Shown here in pieces: positions 7,104 through 13,492 of a stretch of 17,762 nt of DNA. The stretch is from Bacillota bacterium (lineage in GTDB: Bacteria > Bacillota > Clostridia > Oscillospirales > Acutalibacteraceae), in contig JAEXDU010000124.1 of assembly GCA_023401495.1 (NCBI GenBank), positions 1 to 17,762 of the forward strand. Direction: 5' to 3'. The translations under genes and the position numbers were made by a program. Every line of letters begins with the position of its first letter. Positions within the stretch are counted from its first letter, which is position 1. Below the pieces are notes generated by a model. It did no database searches and was not told the origin of the DNA. It was given only the letters and a program-made list of their open reading frames with translations.

Positions 7104-8234
7104 TCAGGTAATATGTACCGGAACACCGTTGACCTCAACGCCGTCTTCCGCACGAATCATTATATATTTTATGCCGTTGATGACACGCGTTTCTACCAGA
7201 TGATCCGTACTTCCGTTCACCTGAATCTTTATGTTCGGCGCAGTTACCACCAGCTGGCTTGTTTCTACCAGATTTTTCGGGCTCAGATTGGTTTCGGGGC
7301 CAAACTGCTCGTCAAACTGCTTTTCAAAGCTTTCAATATGCTCTTTAGAGACTCCATGCGTCTCAAGAATCCGCGCGACGTGACCTTTGGAAACAGTCAG
7401 CGGGATTTCTTCCTTATTGGCCTTGTGCTCCTCAATCAGATTTTTCAGCTGCTCCTGCACGGCACATACGGTGTCAAAGTCGCATTCGCGCTCAAGCGAT
7501 TCGCATAAAATGCTCTGAAATGTTTCTTTCTGCTCCGCGGCAGGCATGGGAACGTTGCAGTGAAACATGGTGTCGACAAATTCAGCATAGGTTTCGGAGC
7601 TGTCCTGAACATAATAAAGCGTACTGTAAATGTTGGCGCTCCGGTCATCGAATGCCGGGAATAAAAACCCGAGCTTTGGCGGGGAAACAGCCCAATCCGT
7701 TTTGCAGTTGCGGAACGTGTTTTCGTTTACATAATATCCAAGCACCGGTTTGGTCAGCTTTACGGGACAAATGCTGCACAAAATATAAGAATACACCTCG
7801 GTAGAATTATCGTCCTGTGTTTGTCCATCTTTGGAGCGAAACGGAACGTCATAAGTATCATGGGTCAAAAGAATGAGATAATTCTCATCCAGTGCAATAG
7901 AAGCAATCACATTTTGAAAAAAGCGGTGTATGACGTCCTCATCCTTCAAAGAAGAGTCTTTCAGCGCCATCAACAGGCGGTGTTCTTCACTGTCGACCAC
8001 CTGCTGTGTGGAAAACTCCATATTGATCAGATTCTTGTTCAGAGTACCCGAAAGTGTTTTTTTCAGGATAGAGATAAAATTTTCTGCCTCCTCCTGAGGC
8101 ATCAGTGCGACGGACTGATTAAATTCAGAAATGATTTCTCCCTTGGTGTTTACGTAGCATCCACGTATGCTCCGAATATTATTTTTTTCTGTCCGAAAAC
8201 GGCGGCGGATTTCTGAAACTTCTTTTTCATTCAT
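7104..8234 (-). CDS. DUF4317 family protein, function unknown
   Basis: The product is 376 aa. I recognise it as the DUF4317 family, common in gut and environmental clostridia with no known role. It begins MNEKEVSEIRRRFRTEKNNI and continues with the motif IRGCYVNTKGEII. The middle has FPAFDDRSANIYSTLYYV, and the C-terminal part ends in a hydrophilic segment with IKIQVNGSTDHLVETRVING. There is no signal peptide or obvious membrane helix, so it is probably cytosolic. ATG 8234 has GAGGG about 7 nt upstream. The leader contains a small hairpin (8299-8305 with 8314-8320). It lies upstream of degV on the same strand, but a functional link is not established. Confidence 0.85.
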   Translation of the reverse strand: MNEKEVSEIRRRFRTEKNNIRSIRGCYVNTKGEIISEFNQSVALMPQEEAENFISILKKTLSGTLNKNLINMEFSTQQVVDSEEHRLLMALKDSSLKDEDVIHRFFQNVIASIALDENYLILLTHDTYDVPFRSKDGQTQDDNSTEVYSYILCSICPVKLTKPVLGYYVNENTFRNCKTDWAVSPPKLGFLFPAFDDRSANIYSTLYYVQDSSETYAEFVDTMFHCNVPMPAAEQKETFQSILCESLERECDFDTVCAVQEQLKNLIEEHKANKEEIPLTVSKGHVARILETHGVSKEHIESFEKQFDEQFGPETNLSPKNLVETSQLVVTAPNIKIQVNGSTDHLVETRVINGIKYIMIRAEDGVEVNGVPVHIT

Positions 8235-8434
8235 GATAAACCCTCACAAATTCTTTTGCTGTGATTCATTTTGCAATCGAATCCTGCGAAACCTTTGCGG
8301 CTTTCCTTTAGCAGAAAGCCTCTTGGTTATAACAGTTTTTACTTTTTCTCGTAATCAATACCATACCATATTTTTTTCCAATTTTGCAACCTTTTTACCG
8401 GATTAGCAATCCATTTTTTGGCAGGACCTATTTT

Positions 8435-8775
8435 AGAAGAAGAAAAGTTGCATTTTTATGGGCAATTGCACTGTTCTTTTGCAGACTTTGCTCTACCGAA
8501 GAACTGGTGATGGACAATTTCTCTCTGGTGCAGGAAGCGGATAGAGTCAATGATAGCGGGGTCATAGCAGAAGTGAAGGATGATGTCACAGATAGTAAGG
8601 GGCTTTTATCCTACCGCCACTTCTCATACAAATCGGTAATTGGGTTACCCTCACCACAAAGATTACAGCTAAAAGCGGAACACCGCTAACGATAGATTCC
8701 CGTAGTGTGATCCACGAAATAAAGGTCTGGCCCGTAACCCTACTCTGCTTCGGAGTAAGGTTACGGGTCAGCTAA
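8435..8775 (+). pseudogene. Possible decayed gene for a small exported protein
   Basis: One + frame gives a signal-peptide-like start without a start codon: RRRK, then VAFLWAIALFF, then a polar stretch with LVMDNFSLVQEADRVND, ending at a stop at 8687-8689. Another + frame stays open from 8599 to 8775 and reads IGNWVTLTTKITAKSG then TPLTIDSRSVIHEIKVW. A single frameshift would join the two. A GCAGGACC sequence just upstream might be a degraded ribosome binding site. I do not recognise the family. Chance open frames are the alternative. Confidence 0.22.
8727..8771. terminator. Long hairpin, 19-bp stem
   Basis: Positions 8727-8745 pair with 8753-8771 around a 7-nt loop (TGCTTCG), with one mismatch and one G-T pair; the core is CCCGTAACC with GGTTACGGG. 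No strong T-run flanks it on either side. It may be a secondary terminator of the leftward operon or a small repeat element. Confidence 0.4.
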
Positions 8776-8838
8776 TAAACAATGGAGTCAGCCATCTCGA
8801 GATGTCCAGGTTCATCTGTACCGATATCCGTCAAAATA

Positions 8839-8878
8839 GCGCTTCCGATCCACCGCTTTGCCGGTGGATCGGAAGCGC
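8839..8878 (-). terminator. Terminator of the two-component/ABC/MarR operon
   Basis: A perfect 17-bp stem (GCGCTTCCGATCCACCG and its complement) with a 6-nt loop starts 46 nt after the MarR-type stop. On the - strand it is followed by TATTTTG, on the + strand by CTGATTTTG. The very stable stem with short T-runs on both sides fits a bidirectional terminator. Confidence 0.65.
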
Positions 8879-8924
8879 CTGATTTTGTTATGGATCGATC
8901 GAACTTGCTGTGCTCGCCGGGCAC

Positions 8925-9506
8925 TTATCCCCAGAAAGCGCGGAGATCGTGATCCTCCGGGTAATGCCCGTACGGGCCCTTCATGAAATGCTCATGCAGT
9001 TTGCGCATACGGTTAAACCCATCATGGCCGCACATGCCCCGGAGTCTCGCAACCCATTCTTCGTTTCTATCGAAGTCGGGATCTTCGCCTGATCCGGCCT
9101 TTTTCTGAAGCTCGTCGATCATACGGGCCAGAAAATCGCTCAGGACAGTTTTTTCATCGTCGTTCAGAACGTCCCATACGTCGCTTAAGCTTTGGCATTC
9201 GGCCACTTCTTTCAAACCGAGTTCCGTCAGCTCTACGGCCTTGTCGTCGGAGCTATCGATGGGTTTGATTGCGATATACCCCTTTTGCTCAAGCCCCAGC
9301 AGCAGTTCTTCCCCAGCGGGCATACGGCGGCCCAGCATTTCGATCTGTTCTTTCATTGTCATTTCCGGGTGCGCCTTGATCAGCATCAGCAGTCTTTTGC
9401 GCCAGCCATCCGGTCCGCTCGCCTGAAAGCTGCGGAGCCGTTCTTTGAGGAGCAGGCGGGTAACGCGGGAAAATTGTTCATTCAAAGCAAAATCCTTGTC
9501 ATTCAT
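8925..9506 (-). CDS. MarR-family-like winged-helix transcription regulator
   Basis: This is a DNA-binding regulator of 193 aa. The central part fits a MarR-type winged helix: RKRLLMLIKAHPEMTMKEQIEMLGRRMP is followed by the recognition-helix region LLLGLEQKGYI and a wing with DDKAVELTELGLKEV. After a dimer-type helix (LNDDEKTVLSDFLARMIDEL) there is a charged, His-rich tail (HEHF, HYPEDHD), so the protein is longer than the usual 140-150 aa. I chose ATG 9506 because AGGAGG lies 9 nt upstream; a longer frame to 9629 would overlap the permease gene. It is last in an operon with ABC exporter genes. MarR proteins beside exporters commonly repress them in response to the exported compound. The palindrome at 11474-11522 is a candidate operator. 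Confidence 0.8.
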   Translation of the reverse strand: MNDKDFALNEQFSRVTRLLLKERLRSFQASGPDGWRKRLLMLIKAHPEMTMKEQIEMLGRRMPAGEELLLGLEQKGYIAIKPIDSSDDKAVELTELGLKEVAECQSLSDVWDVLNDDEKTVLSDFLARMIDELQKKAGSGEDPDFDRNEEWVARLRGMCGHDGFNRMRKLHEHFMKGPYGHYPEDHDLRAFWG

Positions 9507-9577
9507 AGTGTAAATCCTCCTGAAAATTTTTAGTTTGGTTTGATTGAAATCCTGATGATGGAATAGGTCAGCTCTGC

Positions 9578-10402
9578 TCACTTGTTCTTTTCGCTTCTGG
9601 CAAAGAAAAAGGTGCCGATGATCAGGCACACCACTGTGATCGCAATGATGGCGATGAGCGTGACGGCGGGGTTAAACAGCACCACGCTGTCATACTCCGG
9701 CGTTCCGGCATACACAACGGCGCGCACAAGATCCAGACAGTAGGTCATCGGCATCAGACGGCTGATGACAAACAGCACGCCGCTGGAATTGTTGATGGGG
9801 ATAATCGCGCCAGACAGAAACATTTGCGGCATGGTGATCAGCATGACCGCCAGATTGGCCATCTTGTTGCTCTTAATCAGCCCGATTACGATCATGGCGA
9901 GCGCGCCTGCCGACAGGCACATGAGCGGAGACAGCGCAAGAACGGCCAGAATCTGTGATACTGGCAGCGTGATGCCCATGATAAGCCCCACCACCAGAGT
10001 GCCTATCAGACTGACAATTGCCCCGAAAGACGAGCCGATGATTTTTCCGATCACAATAGAATAACGGGAGACGGGGGAAATCATCATCTCCTGGGTAAAG
10101 TCGGTGAAGTGATCCTCCACCAGCGAAGAAATGCCGGACGTTGTCGACATGAACAGCATGTTGACGAGCATGCCTACCAGCATGAATTTGCCATAATTAA
10201 AGCCAAGCCCGGCCGCCATGTTCTGCGCAAGGCTGCCGCCCAGCATCCCCATCATCAGAATCGGCATGGCCAAACTCATAATGATCATGCCCGGCGACTT
10301 AAAGAACAGCGTGATGTCCCTTGCCGCGATGGTAGCCACGGCGTTGAGTTCCTTGATGGCCCTCGATTTGATTTTCGGCTGCTGCAATACCAGCTCGCTC
10401 AT
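9578..10402 (-). CDS. ABC-2 type transporter permease
   Basis: This is the membrane component of an ABC exporter, 274 aa with about six helices. Features typical of the ABC-2/DrrB group are an N-terminal cytosolic helix (VATIAARDITLFFKSPG) before the first helix, the segment DHFTDFTQEMMISPVSRYSIVIGK, and later FLSGAIIPINNSSG with SRLMPMTYCLDLVRAVVY. Its ATG overlaps the stop of the ATPase gene by 4 nt (ATGA), so translation is coupled. The substrate is unknown; drugs, bacteriocins or lipids are usual for the family. Confidence 0.9.
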   Translation of the reverse strand: MSELVLQQPKIKSRAIKELNAVATIAARDITLFFKSPGMIIMSLAMPILMMGMLGGSLAQNMAAGLGFNYGKFMLVGMLVNMLFMSTTSGISSLVEDHFTDFTQEMMISPVSRYSIVIGKIIGSSFGAIVSLIGTLVVGLIMGITLPVSQILAVLALSPLMCLSAGALAMIVIGLIKSNKMANLAVMLITMPQMFLSGAIIPINNSSGVLFVISRLMPMTYCLDLVRAVVYAGTPEYDSVVLFNPAVTLIAIIAITVVCLIIGTFFFARSEKNK

Positions 10403-11346
10403 GCTGCCCCGCCCCCTGTTCTCATCAGATATTCCACATAAGCATCCTCGAGCGACGGCTCCTGAATCTTCAGCACCGTAAGCTTTGTCTCAAGCCGCGC
10501 AATGATATCCTGCGCTGTCCTGTCCTGATAAGGAACAATGATGTGGCCGTCAACGTGGTAGCTTAAACCCATATTCGTAATTTCACGGATCAACCCGTCC
10601 TTGTCCTGTGCGTCCACGACGAGCTCCTGTTTGAGAAGGCTCGACTTCATTTCGTCCGGCGAACCGGTGATCGCGATTTCCCCGTGGTTAATGATGCAGA
10701 CCTTATCCACATTCTCTGCCTCGTCGATGTAATGGGTGGTCAGAAAAACCGTCGTGCCATTCTGCTTGCGCACGTTGTCGAGGTACTCCCAGAGGCTGCG
10801 CCGGCTCACTGCGTCAAGCCCCTGTGTCGGCTCGTCGAGAAACAGGATTTTCGGCGTATGGATCAGGCTGCGGATAATTTCCAGCTTGCGCTGCATTCCG
10901 CCGGAAAGCTTTTTGATCGGCTTAAACAGTGCGTGCTCGATGCCGACGATCTCGGCAAGCTCCATGACGCGGTTCCGGTATTCGGCGGGCATCATTTTAA
11001 AAGTAGGCCGATATCCGTACATGCCGTAAAGACAGGCGTGAAAGCGGATGTTTTCCTCTGCAGAGAGCTGCGGATCAAGGCTGGGCTGCTGGAAGATGAT
11101 TCCCACTTTATCCCTTACATGCTGCGCGTCCTTTTCCACATCGTACCCCGCGATCGTCACGCTGCCGGATGTTTTGGACAGCGTGGTCGTCAGGATGGAG
11201 ATCGTCGTCGTCTTGCCCGCACCGTTGGGGCCGAGAAACGCAAAAAACTCTCCCTCGTTCACATGAAAGCTCACGCCTTTTACCGAAGGCTCCTTTGCTT
11301 TTTCATACTGCTTCACAAGCTCGTTTACCGTAATGATAGAACTCAT
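10399..11346 (-). CDS. ABC transporter ATP-binding protein (DrrA/CcmA type)
   Basis: This is the ATPase that drives the neighbouring permease, 315 aa. Walker A is GPNGAGKTT (39-47), the Q-loop is IIFQQPSLD (84-91), the signature LSGGMQ (147-152), Walker B ILFLDEP with D171 and E172, and the switch His is H205 (LTTHY). The C-terminal 90 residues form the extension seen in the DrrA drug-resistance group, with PSLEDAYVEYL near the end. Its ATG is coupled by a 4-nt ATGA overlap to a 40-codon ORF upstream, and its stop overlaps the permease start in the same way. Confidence 0.93.
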   Translation of the reverse strand: MSSIITVNELVKQYEKAKEPSVKGVSFHVNEGEFFAFLGPNGAGKTTTISILTTTLSKTSGSVTIAGYDVEKDAQHVRDKVGIIFQQPSLDPQLSAEENIRFHACLYGMYGYRPTFKMMPAEYRNRVMELAEIVGIEHALFKPIKKLSGGMQRKLEIIRSLIHTPKILFLDEPTQGLDAVSRRSLWEYLDNVRKQNGTTVFLTTHYIDEAENVDKVCIINHGEIAITGSPDEMKSSLLKQELVVDAQDKDGLIREITNMGLSYHVDGHIIVPYQDRTAQDIIARLETKLTVLKIQEPSLEDAYVEYLMRTGGGAA

Positions 11347-11465
11347 ACCATTCCCTCCGTTGCATACGAGAGAGATGATATATCGGATCTATCGGCTTCT
11401 TTTTCCGAGAACTCCCGAATCATGCGGCCGATCGCGCGGCACACCAATACGATGATCGAGAACAT
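11343..11465 (-). CDS. Small ORF (40 aa) coupled to the ABC ATPase gene
   Basis: This ORF is ATG at 11465-11463 to TGA at 11345-11343, 40 aa. GGAGG (11478-11474) lies 8 nt upstream, and the stop overlaps the ATPase start as ATGA. The product opens with the short hydrophobic stretch MFSIIVLVCRAIGRMIREF and continues with a polar, acidic part (EKEADRSDISS). It could be a small membrane-associated peptide or a leader peptide whose translation opens the ATPase start. I do not recognise a family. The ideal ribosome binding site and the precise overlap are the support. Confidence 0.55.
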   Translation of the reverse strand: MFSIIVLVCRAIGRMIREFSEKEADRSDISSLSYATEGMV

Positions 11466-11522
11466 AAAAAACACCTCCGTTTAATTTATGACCTCATTCT
11501 ACAGTCATAAATTAAACGGAGG
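11466..11522 (-). promoter_or_regulatory. Perfect 19-bp inverted repeat with T6 run before the small ORF
   Basis: CCTCCGTTTAATTTATGAC (11474-11492) is repeated as its exact complement at 11504-11522, around an 11-nt spacer. Read on the - strand, the second arm ends in GGAGG, the ribosome binding site of the small ORF, and is followed after two bases by T6 (11471-11466) and the ATG. It can act as a terminator or RBS-hiding hairpin in RNA coming from the kinase gene, or as a DNA operator overlapping the -10 element at 11520-11525. Confidence 0.7.
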
Positions 11523-11550
11523 ATAAATCGAACTTAAACGCAATGTAAAC
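11520..11550 (-). promoter_or_regulatory. Response-regulator box and -10 upstream of the small ORF/ABC genes
   Basis: On the - strand GTTTACATTGCGTTTAA (11550-11534) is a direct repeat with an 11-bp period. An 8-bp gap and then TATCCT (11525-11520) as -10 follow. The arrangement copies that at 13378-13348. PhoB/OmpR-type regulators bind such 11-bp-spaced repeats in place of a -35. The start would be near 11513, inside the inverted repeat. Confidence 0.6.
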
Positions 11551-11559
11551 GAGACGGTT

Positions 11560-12639
11560 TTATTTTTTCAGGGGCAGCGTTACGGTAAAGGTGCTCCCCT
11601 CGCCTGCCTGGCTTTCCACTGTCACTGTGCCGCCGTGAAGCTCCACGATTTTTTTCACAAGCGACAATCCGAGTCCGCTGCCCCCCTGGGCGCGGTCACG
11701 GGCTTTATCGGCCTTGTAGAAGCGCTCGAAAATGTGCATCCTGTCTTCCTCAGAAATGCCGGATCCGGTATCAGAGATTTGACAAACCACGCTCTCCCCG
11801 TCATCTATCAGCGTGACATTGATTTCACCCTGCTCGGGGGTAAATTTGATCGCGTTATGGATCAAGTTGATCCATACCTGTGTGAGCAGACCCTCATCGC
11901 CGCTGTAAGTGGTTTTCCCGAGGGACAGAGAAAGGTCGATGTTCTTTTCCTCCCATTGTGGCTCGAGCATCAGGACGGCGTTTTGAATCTGTTTATCGAG
12001 TGAAAAGGATGTGATGGTAAGAGGCTGAGCGTTGCTCTCGAGCGACGACAGTTTGAGGAGGTTGTCGCTGAGTTTGGAAAGACGCCCGGCTTCGGTTTCG
12101 ATCACATCGATATAGTGTGCGCGCTGATCGGCAGTCAGTCTGTCGTTTTTCAGAAGCGCCGCAAACCCACGGATTGAAGTCAGCGGAGACTGAATTTCGT
12201 GGGACACGTTAGAAATAAAATCCTGCCGCAGCTTCTCCATCGAACCGAGTTCCTGCGCCATTTTATTGACGCTTTCCGCAATCTCAGCGAGAGGATTGTG
12301 CTCATCCACCGGGATCAGCACGTTAAAATCCCCGTGCGCGATGCGGTTCAGGGCTTCAATGGTACTGTCCAAATATCTGTTCCGTTTATCCCAATGGCCG
12401 TCTTTGTGGTGCCGCCTTGTGTGCACGACCGCCAAAATTCTTGCTCCAAGCGAGAAAATGCACAGACCGAGCAGCCCCGTGATGACATGCGTCCAAACTG
12501 CAGCGGGGCGGCCGGTAAAGCGGAAAATCAGTTCCGACAGTCCAAATCCCGCGGCAAAACAAACTGCCAATAGAAGGAACCCCAGCAGCATGCCCCGAAT
12601 CCATCTTGATCTGTATCTTCGATTGTCTTCCCGTCTCAT
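11560..12639 (-). CDS. Sensor histidine kinase with HAMP domain
   Basis: This is the membrane sensor kinase of a two-component pair, 359 aa. Two helices (about 17-38 and 48-72) leave only a short extracytoplasmic loop of about 10 residues, so it probably senses within the membrane or through the ABC exporter, as in intramembrane-sensing kinases. A HAMP linker (about 85-135) and the phospho-acceptor H147 in SNVSHEIQSPLTSIRG follow. The ATPase domain has NLIHNAIKFTP (N box), ISDTGSGI (G1), FERFYKADKARD (F box) and GGSGLGLSLVKKIVE (G2). The start is coupled to the regulator gene by a 4-nt ATGA overlap, with GAGGTG upstream. Confidence 0.93.
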   Translation of the reverse strand: MRREDNRRYRSRWIRGMLLGFLLLAVCFAAGFGLSELIFRFTGRPAAVWTHVITGLLGLCIFSLGARILAVVHTRRHHKDGHWDKRNRYLDSTIEALNRIAHGDFNVLIPVDEHNPLAEIAESVNKMAQELGSMEKLRQDFISNVSHEIQSPLTSIRGFAALLKNDRLTADQRAHYIDVIETEAGRLSKLSDNLLKLSSLESNAQPLTITSFSLDKQIQNAVLMLEPQWEEKNIDLSLSLGKTTYSGDEGLLTQVWINLIHNAIKFTPEQGEINVTLIDDGESVVCQISDTGSGISEEDRMHIFERFYKADKARDRAQGGSGLGLSLVKKIVELHGGTVTVESQAGEGSTFTVTLPLKK

Positions 12640-13313
12640 TTTTGCACCTCTAACCGGTAGCCAAGTCCGCGGACAGTTGTAATCTTAAACTGGTACTGCT
12701 CTGCGGAAAAACGCTCGCGCAGGCGGTTGATATGCACGTCCAGGGTCCGCTCATTTCCCTCGAAATCGTAGCCCCATACATCCTCGATGAGCTGCTCACG
12801 CGTGAAGGTCTTTCCGGGGGAAGAACCCAGCTTGAACAGCAGCTCAAATTCCTTCATGGGGATGTCGCTTTGCTCTCCGCCGCAGAACACGGAGTAACTG
12901 TTTTTATCCAGCGTCAGCGCGCCGATCTGGACAGTCTGCGAAGCAGCGATTTTATAGCGTCTGAGCAGCGCCTTGACGCGCAGGACAAGCTCTGCGCCTT
13001 CAAACGGTTTTGTCAGATAATCGTCTGTTCCAAGCTCGAACCCTTTCACCTTCTGGCTGATCTCGCCCTTCGCCGTCAGCATCAGGATCGGTAAATCCCC
13101 GTAGTACCGGCGTGCATAACCGCAAAACTCGAAACCGTCCATTTCGGGCATCATCAGATCGAGCACACAAAGATCGATTTTCGTTTCACTCAGCTTTTGC
13201 AGCGCCTCCCGCCCATTCCGGGCCTCCTGTACCGAGAAGCCTTCATTATGCAGTAAGGTGCTCACGAGCTCCCGTATATATGGATCATCATCAATGACTA
13301 AAATGGCGGCCAT
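12636..13313 (-). CDS. OmpR/PhoB-family response regulator
   Basis: This is a 225-aa cytosolic transcription regulator paired with the downstream kinase. The receiver domain has the acidic pair in IDDDP, phospho-acceptor D52 (VLDLMMPEMDG), T80 and K102 (TKPF). The C-terminal winged helix has FELLFKLGSSPGKTFTREQL, VWGYDFEGNERTLDVHINRL and the final TTVRGLGYRLE. ATG 13313 has GAGAGGAGG 7 nt upstream. It is first in a six-gene - strand unit. A repeated GTTTAC motif in its own promoter suggests autoregulation. Confidence 0.95.
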   Translation of the reverse strand: MAAILVIDDDPYIRELVSTLLHNEGFSVQEARNGREALQKLSETKIDLCVLDLMMPEMDGFEFCGYARRYYGDLPILMLTAKGEISQKVKGFELGTDDYLTKPFEGAELVLRVKALLRRYKIAASQTVQIGALTLDKNSYSVFCGGEQSDIPMKEFELLFKLGSSPGKTFTREQLIEDVWGYDFEGNERTLDVHINRLRERFSAEQYQFKITTVRGLGYRLEVQK

Positions 13314-13347
13314 GAACGCGCCTCCTCTCCGTCTTTCTATTGCTTAT

Positions 13348-13378
13348 AGTATACCAATAATGTAAACGCAGAGTAAAC
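13348..13378 (-). promoter_or_regulatory. Promoter and response-regulator box of the two-component operon
   Basis: On the - strand GTTTACTCTGCGTTTAC (13378-13362) is two GTTTAC half-sites 11 bp apart. An 8-bp gap and the -10 TATACT (13353-13348) follow. The response regulator ATG is 35 nt downstream. The matching element at 11520-11550 supports a shared regulator site. Confidence 0.65.
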
Positions 13379-13492
13379 CGGGGCATTTCATCGCCTTTAA
13401 GAATCTTTGCCTGAACCAGTGCGGAGGAAGCATAGTGGAAAACGATATGCGGGTGGAAGAACATGCAAAGCACCATTTATCAGACTGGTCAG

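Larger units (their letters stand above)
8235..8924. other. Gene-poor region between DUF4317 gene and MarR-type gene
   Basis: No intact gene is evident in these 690 bp. The first ~200 bp are A+T-rich and serve as leader and promoter region for the leftward DUF4317 gene. A possible -10 (TATAAC on the - strand) is not backed by a good -35. The centre (8435-8775) may be decayed coding sequence. The right part holds two long hairpins (8727-8771 and 8839-8878). Confidence 0.5.

Noticed and set aside
8925..9629. Longer 234-aa version of the MarR-type protein
   Set aside because: The first 41 residues overlap the permease gene and are unlike the family. AGGAGG sits correctly before ATG 9506.
10684..11484. 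266-aa open frame on the + strand
   Set aside because: It is antisense to the ABC ATPase, whose Walker and signature motifs are intact on the - strand.
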